Shown here in pieces: positions 11,036 to 20,760 of a stretch of DNA of 64,000 nt. The stretch comes from Dipteronia dyeriana. Taxonomy: Eukaryota > Streptophyta > Magnoliopsida > Sapindales > Sapindaceae. The stretch spans positions 15,270,098 through 15,334,097 of the forward strand of contig CM065297.1 in the NCBI GenBank assembly GCA_032871835.1, given 5' to 3'. A program made the position numbers and the translations under genes. Position 1 is the stretch's first letter; every line of letters begins with the position of its first letter. The notes under the pieces are model-generated. The model was not told the origin of the DNA. It saw only the letters and a program-made list of their open reading frames with translations, and searched no databases.

Positions 11036-12384
11036 ATTTGTTTGGTAATATTTTTTTAAAGTAGATTTAAAAACCGGAAAACGTGTAATGTGTTTGTTGT
11101 TGCTTTTAAACGGATAAAGTAGTTGTTTGAAGGGAAAAATTGTGGATTGTTTTGAAAATAGTAAAATAATAAAAAGTTATTTTAACTTTTTAGTTATAAT
11201 TTTAAAAAGTTATTCTTTTGTTTTCAAAAACAGTTAAAGATTCTTCTTCTTGTCTTCCTGTATTCTTCCTCATCGCTTCCTCTCTCTAAGGTGCTGTAAT
11301 TTATCTCTTGTGCTGCCTTCAAACACTAATGGACAGTTTGGGGCCTTTGGGCATTGCACATTTCATATGGTTAGCAACAAGAAACACATTGTTTATGATA
11401 AAAACAAAATTTAACAACTTTATAAGGTTATATTTGCAATTTTCCATTTGCAATAGGGGACTTGGCCACTTGGGTGGGGGTAAACTGGTAAAGTAAAAGT
11501 GTGAAACCCATATCAATATTTAATGGATCGAAGTGACATTTTATGGAGACAAATCATCAGCTGTGGTGATGGTCACGTAGTGGTTGGTAGTCCCAATTAG
11601 GTTAAGGTAGAGAAGCAGGTTGCCTCCCACTTGAATTTGGATGAAAAAAATTGAGAGATCATGACCGTGCAATTTGAAAGGTCATTGGAGGAGGCACGTT
11701 AGGGTTTTAGCCAGAAAACACACAAAATTGGATGATAAGATGCAGACTGGCATCCAAGTAAACGACAACTATGTGAAGATATTTCACTGACAAGTGGATA
11801 ACATCTTGCCCTGCTGGCCTGCTGCCGATTTTTTGGCACATCCTCCTCTGCTGACTGCTGACTGCTAGTGTGCTAGGCAGCAAATATTGGCTGAGAATCT
11901 CAACCAAGTTTGGGCTAACATTAGACAATTTTAAACGGATCTCTCGGTGTTTTTCACATTTGAGGATTGGCCCATTTGTGAATTATTAGTGTGGGCAATT
12001 TGACATGGACGACACACAACACCTGCAACCTGGCTTGGACATTTTACATTATATAAAGCTCTTGATTGTCTACAAGAAGAACAACAATAGTCAAGAAACC
12101 AGTCAAATTATGATCACTACAACCTCAAGAACACATCCAAACAAGAAAAATGATATCAGCTTCGTGTCGTAGATGAACTTCCTTGCGGTATCATAAGTTG
12201 TTGAGGACTTGCACTCCTCAATTCAGAACAAAAAACAGAACCGGTTACAGTAAATTTTTCTTAAGTTATTCTGCTCAAAGCAAAACTCTTTGAAAAAAAA
12301 GTCCTGGAACTGAAATTCCAGCATGAACTCTTAACTTAAAAGCTATATAAACACTAGAAGGAAAAAAAAAAAAAAAAGGCAAAT
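11036..12384. other. Intergenic; 3' flank of the PPR gene
   Basis: AT-rich and without a convincing gene. The short frames near 11308-11516 and 11707-11928 show no domain or codon pattern. The part next to 12385 includes an A-run and should hold the PPR 3'-UTR and polyadenylation region. Confidence 0.5.
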
Positions 12385-14679
12385 TTAGCTGGAAACAGCA
12401 GCTTGTTTCTTCCCTTTCTTGCTCCCTTGGACCGTCTCCCCACCCCTTATCATTCTAGAGAGTATGTCCGCTTGCTTTGTGTTCCCTTCTTGATTAAGAC
12501 TGGCAATCAAATCCTCACAGCTCTTCCAGTCGCTGATCCCTCCTTTCTCCAGTATTTTACTCAATATTGAATATGCATTGAGGGTCTTACCTCCTGTTAA
12601 GAGAGCATCCAACACCTTCTCATAGCTTGAAACGTCTAAAATACAGTCTCTCTCTAAGCAAAAGTCCAACAACTTAAGAGCAGCAATGGTCTTGTCCTTC
12701 TCAGAAACAGCTGATAGAAGACTATCAAAATTCGGTGCACAACCGCTTTGCATCAGTAGATCAATTCGTCCAAGGGCTTCCTCAACATGACCTCTCATGA
12801 AAAGAGCTTCCAAGATCTTGGCAACCAAATCCATGTTCTCCTTCACACCCTTCTCCACCATGCTCTTCATGACACGGCTTGCAGTTTGAACCCTCCCATC
12901 TTCGAAAACACTCTCCATCACTGACCTGAATAATGATGAATCAGGAAGATGCCCATCTTCAATCATACTATCCAAAGCTGTTTTCGCATCGGCTGGCTCA
13001 CCTTTCCTCAGGTAGCTCTCAACAAGCAACTTGTAAGCATCTGCATCTTTAGGCACCCCCCTTCTAGCCATAATCTTAATAATTTCAAAAGCAGAATCTG
13101 GATTCCCTTCTTTTGAATGCCCACGGATCAAATTATTAAAGGAACTTGGATCCAAAACACCCTTTTTCATCAATTGTCTGAAAAAGACTTCTGCCTTTCC
13201 AGTCTGACCATGGTGGCACAAATGCTGAATCATTGGGTTGTAAGCACTGGCCTCCACATCCATAGAAATTTGTGGCCTCAAAATGATATCCTTCTCAACA
13301 AGCTTATCCAACAACTTAATTGCCCGATCAAACATCCCAGCCTTGCAAAAATTCTCAATTAAGATACCATAATGTGCAGCCTCTGTTGGAATGCTCAACC
13401 TAATCATGGCCTTAAGCACATCAGCAGCCGCTTCCAGGTCCCCAGACTCGCACTGACAAGTCAACAACTTCATAAAGATGGAATTATCCTTTGGAGAAAT
13501 ATACTTATCTACCATCTCCTTCAAGACAATCTGCGCTTCAGCCATTTTCCCCGCATCACACAACCCTGGAATCAATGTAGTGAATGTAACATCATTTGGC
13601 TTAATATTAAATGACTTCATTTCCGCAAACAATCTCAAAGCATCATCAACTCGCTCAACACCAACATACCCTTTGATCATAGTAGTATAACTTATAACCG
13701 TAGGCACGATATTCTTCTCCTTCATCTCCACAAACAACATCTCTGCCTCATCCATTTTCTTAAATCTATTATACCCATTAATCATTGTATTGTATGTAAC
13801 CACATCTGGCGAAATCCCTCTACTCTGCATATCCTCATAAAACCTCATAGCAGTCTCAAACCTCAAACTCAAAAAGAACCCCCAAATTATAATATTATAA
13901 GTATGCTTCGTTGGCACTATCCCTTCATTCAGCATCTTATTAAAGTACCTCTTTGCCATCATGTAGCGGCCACGCCTAAAGATCACCTTAAACAAAGCAT
14001 CGTAAGATTTAACACTCCTCTGCACACCCAATTCCTGCATTTTGTCAAAAAAATTAACAGACTCTTGAACAATTCCATTTTTACCATAACTATCAATCAA
14101 CACTATGAACATATCTTCGTCCCATTTGACACCTTTTTGAGGCATATCTAACAAAATACACCTAGCATGGTTTAACTTCGAAGCTCGACCTAAAATCTCA
14201 ATCATTTTCATATGGGTTTCGCGGTCATGATTAAACAACCCTGAACGCTCCACCCAACGGAAAAACTGGAGCGCATGCTCCGAGTTCTTCGCACTGTGAA
14301 GGACATTATAAACAAGATTGTGATCGAACACGGGTACCAAACCCCGGATCGAGTTCTGTAACCGGGTGGTCCATGCTCGGTTTGCCATCATTCTACAAAT
14401 TAAGTCCTCTAACTTTTCAGTGTTTCGTCGCCTACCTCCTGGGAATCTCTGGTGCTGGTTCTGATTCTGGCTATGGCTCTGCTCCAGCTCCTGGTTCATT
14501 CTCGTCCCTTCTTCTGCTTGAACCCGATCCGGGTTTGCAGTGGTGGCTTCTGGGATTTGGTCATGGGTTGAGCTGAAGAAATGAAGAAGATTGAGAGAGT
14601 ATGAGCTTTGGATTCTGAATACGTTTGGATAAACCCTAGGTCTTAACTGGTAGGGTTTTGAAATGGAGATACAGGCCAT
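12385..14679 (-). CDS. P-class pentatricopeptide repeat protein, At2g37230-like, probably mitochondrial
   Basis: A single-exon frame of 764 codons from ATG at 14679 to the stop at 12385. The frame is open further upstream to 14877, but the inner Met starts a Ser/Arg-containing, acid-poor N-terminus (MACISISKPYQLRPR) typical of organelle targeting, so I prefer it. After a Gln/Asn-rich linker come EKLEDLICRMM and AWTTRLQNSIR segments, then more than a dozen degenerate ~35-residue PPR units (for example TYNTMINGYNRFKKMDEAE and SYTTMIKGYVGVERVDDAL) to near the C-terminus. No E or DYW domain, hence P-class. The whole protein lines up with what I know of Arabidopsis At2g37230. P-class PPRs bind organellar RNA and affect its stability or splicing; the target is unknown. 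No lesions seen, in contrast to its neighbours. Confidence 0.93.
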   Translation of the reverse strand: MACISISKPYQLRPRVYPNVFRIQSSYSLNLLHFFSSTHDQIPEATTANPDRVQAEEGTRMNQELEQSHSQNQNQHQRFPGGRRRNTEKLEDLICRMMANRAWTTRLQNSIRGLVPVFDHNLVYNVLHSAKNSEHALQFFRWVERSGLFNHDRETHMKMIEILGRASKLNHARCILLDMPQKGVKWDEDMFIVLIDSYGKNGIVQESVNFFDKMQELGVQRSVKSYDALFKVIFRRGRYMMAKRYFNKMLNEGIVPTKHTYNIIIWGFFLSLRFETAMRFYEDMQSRGISPDVVTYNTMINGYNRFKKMDEAEMLFVEMKEKNIVPTVISYTTMIKGYVGVERVDDALRLFAEMKSFNIKPNDVTFTTLIPGLCDAGKMAEAQIVLKEMVDKYISPKDNSIFMKLLTCQCESGDLEAAADVLKAMIRLSIPTEAAHYGILIENFCKAGMFDRAIKLLDKLVEKDIILRPQISMDVEASAYNPMIQHLCHHGQTGKAEVFFRQLMKKGVLDPSSFNNLIRGHSKEGNPDSAFEIIKIMARRGVPKDADAYKLLVESYLRKGEPADAKTALDSMIEDGHLPDSSLFRSVMESVFEDGRVQTASRVMKSMVEKGVKENMDLVAKILEALFMRGHVEEALGRIDLLMQSGCAPNFDSLLSAVSEKDKTIAALKLLDFCLERDCILDVSSYEKVLDALLTGGKTLNAYSILSKILEKGGISDWKSCEDLIASLNQEGNTKQADILSRMIRGGETVQGSKKGKKQAAVSS

Positions 14680-16016
14680 TGATGACAACAGTTTCAATCG
14701 GTGAAATTGGTTTTTTTTTTTTTTAGAAGGAATGTGAAATGGGTTTGTATTGGCGGGTTTGGTCGGATGTTGGTTTACATGTAAAAGAGCGTGAGAACGA
14801 CTGTTAGTTGCAGAGTTAGGGTTTAGGCAGCTCCATTTTTCTTTTTTTTTTCGTTCACTAGGGTACAAGTTCAACAATGAAATTTCAATTTTAGCCCATA
14901 GACAACTTTCAGCCCGAGCTCACTGGAGATATTAAATGGGCCGAACGGCCCAAGATAGGCCCTTAAACTACAGGTTCGGCCCCACCAAGCCCTATAATCG
15001 TGTAGGCTGCAGTTTCCCTATGGTCGTGTAGGCCGCAGTTGTTTACGAGGGTCGTACGGTATGGCTTGAGAGTATGTTCGGACTAGGGTCCAGAGATGTT
15101 AAAATTTCTGATTGATTCGGGGACCTGTGGAGACCCGTCATGTTATGAGCGGGTTTAGTGCCTACGATTGATATTATGATATGAGAACTCTATTGTTTTC
15201 AAATCCCCAAATTAATTTCAAAACGGTTACGTGATTTTAAATCCCCTTCCCAACCAAATCTATCCCGTTATCAATGTCATTATTAATCCGGTGAGTTTTC
15301 CAAACCGGCTTTGGACAGTCGTCCCTTAAAAACAGTTGAATTTAAAAATTACGACTTTGACTCCACCCGTTTGACATTTACATGGAAAAGTTCTAAGATG
15401 GCAAATATGCATCACTTTATAAACTGAATTAGTCTCGCACACATAAATACATAATAATAAAATAACAAAGCTCAAGATATAAAATTCCAAATCCAAAAGC
15501 TTGATCATTACTCAAGGCCATGGAGCCAATTTGATACCTCCAATTTGTCTAGATTTTTGCTCACAATTGAAGGTTTCGAAAAGCTTTGGACACAAGATTA
15601 GACAAAAATCAATGCATAACTAATACACAACTGTGTTGGCTTAGTTTGTAGACCATCCAATGTACAGAAACTCAACCCAGCTGGAAACAATGTCTTTGTT
15701 GTCGCCCACAACACAACATCTACTTGCATTTTCACCACAGAATGAGGTCTACAAAATTGTACTGTGCAAGTGGATAGCACAACACTGTTTGACATAGATG
15801 GTGTTGTGTGACTGTTACAAGCTGCAATGAAGAACATGTGTTCATGTCGAACCACCTTTTTTTTTTCCTGTATTTCTATTAGGTGGTTCTAAAGGTATAC
15901 TCAAAGACACTACAGTAAAATAGAAAATAATTGGACAATCCTGGTTTGTAGATGATTAAAAAAAAAAACTGAATAATTTACAGTGTAGACAACTGGGACG
16001 ATTGATGCTTCTGTAA
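14680..16016. other. PPR 5' flank and synaptotagmin 3' flank
   Basis: 14680-15300 is the likely promoter/5'-UTR side of the PPR gene and contains a short tandem duplication around 15000-15045 (GTGTAGGC(T/C)GCAGTT twice). From about 15600 to 16016 lies the presumed 3'-UTR of the synaptotagmin gene. The frame at 15598-15855 has no recognisable domain and is not called. Confidence 0.4.
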
Positions 16017-16380
16017 TCATATTGCTTTCCACCGCATGTCAACATGAAGAACTCCGTCTTTCGAATTAATCAGGTGGTACTTCTCTTTGATGCGTCCATT
16101 GTACACTACATCATTCAGATTAATATCGATATATCCCAGTGATTCCTGCATAAATCACAAAGAATGCAGAATGTAGTTTCATTTTGAATTAAAGAGGGGA
16201 TCCTAAGCCTGAAAAACTGTAAACAAAATAAAAAGGTAAATGTGGATATAACCTTTCGCCGAAAACAATTCCTCTCCGCTTGCTCTTGATTTCAATACGT
16301 ATTTTCTCCTTCAATGGAGCCTCTTCAAGCACAAACTGGAATTCTTCATTCCAACATGGATCACGTGATTTCTTAATCGT
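16017..16380 (-). CDS. Synaptotagmin last two exons: end of C2B
   Basis: Exon 16380-16253 encodes TIKKSRDPCWNEEFQF and LEEAPLKEKIRIEIKSK. Exon 16145-16017 encodes ESLGYIDINLNDVVYNGR, YHLINSKDGVLHVDMRWK and the stop at 16019-16017. The first exon is 128 nt where 129 would keep frame. The missing base is likely near GTTTTCGGCGAAAG, where the family has a residue pattern only recovered by a shift. Confidence 0.82.
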
Positions 16381-16405
16381 CTAAACAAAATCACAATAAT
16401 CAATA

Positions 16406-18201
16406 GGATCAAAAAATAAATAACACTTTTTTGAGATAGCACTTCAATGTTGTCACTGTTTTAATAACTTATGTTTAAAAGATACATATTATAGTGAACA
16501 GACAAAAATACCTTCAATAGTTGTTCCACATCATAATTCTTTCATTCATTTTTACAGTGATAGTTTTGAAGCAGAGAGAGAAAATCTCGTTGAAACTCAG
16601 ACAATCACTCGAACGACGACGGAGTGGCGCTACGCAGACGCATTCGAGGGTTGAGCTCCCCGCCAAGCTGGTGATGGTCAAGCTGCCCGGTCAGCTGGCG
16701 GGGGCAGGGGGCAGCACCCCCGGAGCTTTTTTATTATTTGATTTGTTATGTATTGACGAAGATGAATATCTTGGTTTTTGAGACTTTTGAAACATTTTTG
16801 AGTTTTTTTTGTTAAAGGGATTGAGTTTTTTTGTGAGGGATCAAGCTTTTTAGTATATGATCGAGCTTTTTTTATACATGATCGAGCTTTTTTTGTAAGG
16901 GATCGAGCTTTTTTTTTTTCATGATCGAGTTTTTTTTTGTAAGTGATCGAGTTTTTTTATGATGGATCGAGCTTTTTTCTATATGATTAAGCTTTTTTTG
17001 TACATGACCGAGTTTTTTTTGTAAGGGATCGAGTTTTTTTTGTTAAGGATCGAGTTTTTTTTTCAGGATAGAGCTTTTTTTTTTCAGAATCTAGTTTTTT
17101 TTTTTAGGATCGAGTTTTTTTTGTAAGTGATCGAGTTTTTTTATGATGGATCCAGCTTTCTTTTAAGGGGATCGAGTTTTTTTATATATGATCGAGTTTT
17201 TTTTATATATGACCGAGTTTTTTTATATATGATCGAGTTTTTTTTATATATGACCGAGCTTTTTTATAAGGGATCAAGCTTTTTTTGTTAAGGATCGAGC
17301 TTTTTTATATATATAATCGTGTTTTTTTTGTAAGTGATGAAGTTTTTTTATGATGGATCGAGCTTTTTTTGTACATGACCGAGCTTTTTTGTAAGGGACC
17401 GAGCTTTTTTGTTAAGGATCGAGTTTTTTTTTTTCGGATCGAGTTTTTTTTATATATATATAGTCGTGTTTTTTTTGTAAGTGATGAAGTTTTTTTATGA
17501 TGGATCGAGATTTTTTTTAAGGGGATCGAGTTTTTTTGTATATGATTGAGCTTTTTTTGTACATAACCGAGCTTTTTTGTAAGGGATCGAGCTTTTTTTG
17601 TTCAGGATCGAGCTTTTTTTTTACATGATCGAGCTTTTTTTAAAAGGGATCGAGCTTTTTTGTACATAATCGAGCTTTTTTTGTAAGGGATCGAGCTTTT
17701 TTTGTTAAGAATCGAGTTTTTTTGTAAGGGATCGAGCTTTTTTATTAAGGGCTTAAGCTTTTTTCTTAGAGGTTTGAGCTTTTTTGCCCAAGATTATAAC
17801 TTGTTTGCAGCAGTTTAAAAATACTTGTACCAATGTAAAAAAACTTAGACAAATTAAAAAAAAAATACTAAGACCAATTACAAAATAGCTCGTAAACATA
17901 TCAAAAAAAGCTCGAACCAATTTAACAAAAATATACAATAGCTCGTAAACTTATAAAAAAAAACTGGATCATGTTCAGACAATTTGTAGATCGATTTTTA
18001 GACAAGTTTTTGAGAAAGAGAGAGAAGTTATTACTTTCAGTGATCAAAGTGTGGAGATTAAAGTATAAAGAGAATTAAAAATTGATTATTTAAGGGAAAT
18101 ATGGGTAGTTCACCATAATATTTGTCTTTTAAACTTAACTTATTAAATCGGTGACATCACTACAACTCATCAAAAAAAAGGTGACATTTCTCACCATTTC
18201 C
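16406..18201 (+). mobile_element. Non-autonomous MULE (NA1) in a synaptotagmin intron
   Basis: Left end GGATCAAAAAATAAATAA and right end (reverse complement) GGAAATGGTGAGAAATGTCA match the two different ends of the large MULEs nearby. Subterminal blocks TGTCACTGTTTTAATAACTT and the reverse of CCGATTTAATAAGTTAAG are shared too. Flanks carry ACAATAATCAATA (16393-16405) and ACATAATCAATA (18202-18213), a target duplication of about 10 bp with a small indel. The interior is mainly the GATCGAGC-T-tract array (16790-17790) plus a GC-rich island at 16610-16735. No transposase gene. It lies in the intron between the last two C2B coding exons. Confidence 0.8.
16790..17790 (+). repeat. GATCGAG(C/T)-T-tract array in NA1
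   Basis: About 40 or more imperfect units of GATCGAGC or GATCGAGT followed by 6-9 T and a short spacer such as GTAAGG, GTACAT or ATATAT. Unit length is mostly 19-24 bp. All units point the same way. Confidence 0.92.
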
Positions 18202-18323
18202 ACATAATCAATAGGAAACAGTGCACTTGAATGTATCTAATAAGCAATAACAAAGTTAATAAGTATCACAAATTAATCAACCTTGATTTTTTATTCATTG
18301 ATCGTAAGTAGAAAAACATTCAC

Positions 18324-18384
18324 CTTGGTTTTCTTTACTTCTCCTCTAAATAAAACCATAGCAAAGGGATTATTGAGATGCTTC
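18324..18384 (-). CDS. Synaptotagmin C2B exon, 3' piece, beyond the retrotransposon
   Basis: Encodes the continuation K-HLNNPFAMVLFRGEVKKTK, which fits directly after EDFEGK of 33434-33746 and matches the conserved C2B segment (NPY-x-x-x-x-FRGE-x-KKTK). It ends at the donor AAG|GTGAAT (18323-18322). Confidence 0.88.
18380..18384. other. Target-site duplication, left copy (GCTTC)
   Basis: Identical to 33434-33438 across the 15-kb element; also coding sequence of the disrupted exon. Confidence 0.92.
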
Positions 18385-18942
18385 TGTAAGATTTTTATAA
18401 AATTGTAAGCAACATATTACATTATACTTTGAGTTTGTAAAAAACCGAATTGATTGGAATGTTTAAGTAAGTGAGAGTTGACCGGATGAAGTCCGTTATT
18501 AATGTGATCAATATTTGTTGGGCTCGGTGCACCTTAACTATATTAAGTATATGTAGGATATGGTATGGGCTATTGTATATGTGTGGCATAGTATTCCTAT
18601 TAGGACTAGTCATCCTATTAGGGTTTTGAGAATCCTTTATGGGTTAGGATTCTATGAAGTTATACTATATATAGGGGGTCCCTACTCTCACTCACAATGA
18701 ACGTATGACAGAATTGTCTCCCCATTAGGCAATCTGAGGAAGGTGAGAAGAGTGTAGAAGACTCTCTATTGTTTTAATTATTTTCCTTGTTTTAATTTCA
18801 AGTTATTGTGTGATTATGGATTCGGGATTAAGTCACTAGGAATTGAATGTTTTCCGCTGTACTTCCAGGTACGCGTTTATTCATACTTATGCATACAATA
18901 CGAGATCTATTTAATTATATATCTTTATATATAAGTCTTACA
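18385..18942 (+). repeat. 5' LTR of the LARD-like element
   Basis: 558 bp, TGTAAG...CTTACA. It contains a TATA-like ACTATATATAGGGG at 18664-18677, followed downstream by CTCTCACTCACAATGAACG, so the retroelement promoter probably lies here. The 3' copy lacks about 45 bp present here near 18765-18815 and differs by scattered substitutions, so the insertion is not recent. Confidence 0.92.
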
Positions 18943-18943
18943 G

Positions 18944-18955
18944 TGGTATCAGAGC
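18944..18955 (+). other. Primer binding site, tRNA-Met type
   Basis: TGGTATCAGAGC one base after the LTR end. This is the standard complement of the plant initiator tRNA-Met 3' end used by many plant retroelements. Confidence 0.9.
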
Positions 18956-20049
18956 AATTCGTATTGTTACATAGGTTGAATGTTTTTTATGATATCATAT
19001 ATGTGTTTCTTGTTACACACTGGATTGGAGTAATTATTACTATCATAATAAATCTATGTTTGCATTCTAGAATGTGTATGACATGTTGTTATACTAAAGA
19101 TTCGTTTCTTACATGTTAAATCGTTAACAACAAAAAATAAAATATAAATTTTATTTTGGGTTGTTTTGACATGTTTATCGGTAATGATGGTTAATAACAA
19201 CAAGAATTATTTTTGTTTATGACGTGTGTATCGGATATTTTCTGGAATTAATTTGTTGGATGAGTTTGTTTGATGGACATGAGGAAGAGTTTGGTGTTGG
19301 TTTCAAATCACGTTTTGATCTGATAAAGAGGTCGGATCAGATCAGACCTGGGTCAATTGGGTCGATGGTTCAGACCCACGGGTCAATCACACCAGAAGAT
19401 CAATGGATCTCGCATCAGACCCGTATCAGACACGGGTCAATGGTTCATGCACCAGATTCGTTGTTAGAAGCGGGTTGATGGATTCCAACCTGACCTGCCA
19501 CACTCATGCTCTAGCGCGGCTCTGTTTGGGTTGCTCAAGCATTCGATTTTCTGACGACATCGTGTTTCACCGGCAAGCCACAGATCTATGCAAAGCTGAT
19601 CTGTTTTCGGGTTTTGTAGATCCACGATTGTTCACAGATCAAACGATTCGGGTCGAATGGTGTGAGTGCCAGTCGTCGCTTTTCGGCTGGGTTGCCGCCG
19701 TTTTGGTGGTCGTCGAAGCAAGAACGGTCGGCGGCATGAAGGCTAGGCTTTTCTGGTTTGTTTTGGTTGTGGGTCAACTTTTGTGAATTAGATATAGTTT
19801 TGGACTTTTCTGATATTTTCCTAGGTCCTTTTTGAATTATATAGAATATTGGGCTGTTAGGCAATTTTTCTTGGGTCTGTTTGAATTAATTAAAACATCA
19901 AGGTATTAATGTAATTAGGTATGTGTTGGGGCAGATTTATAATTTCAAAAGATATTTGGGGCCAATTTAATATTTTGATAAATATATGGGCCAATTTAAA
20001 ATTTACCAAAATCATGAGGCAATTTTAAAATTTTTCAATTTTTTTATGA

Positions 20050-20470
20050 AAAATAATTGCAGTTCATAAATAATTATTATGACTTCGGATTATGTTTCAC
20101 GTAGTGACTAATCATTTAGTTTTCATAATAATTATTAGTTTGTTTAAAATTAATAATTGATAGAATTTTCTCATGAATCGGATGATTATGTTTCACGTAG
20201 TGACTAATCATTAAAAAAATTAGAAATTTATCGGTTATCGTTTATTGATAAGGTTAAAATTAATAATTTGTTGTTAATATTCTCGTGAATCGAGTGATTA
20301 AGTTTCACGTAGTGACTAGTCATTTCGTTTTTGAGAATATAGTTGGTTAACGATTATTAATTTGGTAAGTTTTAATAATTGATAGAATATTCTCGTGAAT
20401 TTGATGATTATGTTTCACGTAGTGACTAATCATTAAGATTTTGAGATCTTCGTTGGTTATCAATTATTAA
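20050..20470 (+). repeat. ~110-bp degenerate tandem repeat with TTTCACGTAGTGACTA core
   Basis: The core occurs at about 20095, 20190, 20305 and 20415, each followed by (A)TCAT and alternating with AATTATTA and TTCTCGTGAATC blocks. Diverged relatives with CTACGTAGTA or TCACGTAGGGA occur near 21080, 21185 and 21280. Confidence 0.85.
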
Positions 20471-20499
20471 ATTTGAAATGCAAAGATGGAAATGCATGT

Positions 20500-20760
20500 T
20501 TTAATCATCTCCGTAGGAGGGTTATCACATGTGATAGGTGATGTTCATCTCCATAAGAGGTTTATCATCTTGAGGTATTCATCTATAGAACTGCAATGAT
20601 GGAATTATAAGCATGTGATGAGTGATGTTCTTCTCCGTAGGAGGTTCATTATCTCGACGTATTCACTTATACAATATGTTGTGAGTGTTAGACACATGTG
20701 ATGGGTGATGTTCTTCTCCGTAGGACGTTCATCATCTTAAGGTATTCATTTATATAATAT
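20500..20760 (+). repeat. ~90-bp tandem repeat, three copies
   Basis: Three units share CACATGTGAT(G/A)GGTGATGTTC, TCTCCGTAGGA and GTATTCA(T/C)(T/C)TATA. The copies begin near 20527, 20615 and 20693. Confidence 0.8.

Noticed and set aside
11308..11928. Short frames in the PPR 3' flank
   Set aside because: No domain, no start context and AT-biased composition like the surroundings.
13117..14151. Plus-strand frames opposite the PPR gene
   Set aside because: Shadows of the minus-strand PPR coding sequence with no domains.
16790..17790. CRISPR-like or satellite array
   Set aside because: Plant nuclear DNA, no conserved repeat with unique spacers, and the array is confined to MULEs.
18944..18955. 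tRNA gene fragment
   Set aside because: Only the 12-base primer complement is present; it is the retroelement primer site.
19224..19864. Frames in the LARD-like interior
   Set aside because: Overlapping on both strands with no retroviral motif; the region is slightly less AT-rich, which lengthens chance frames.
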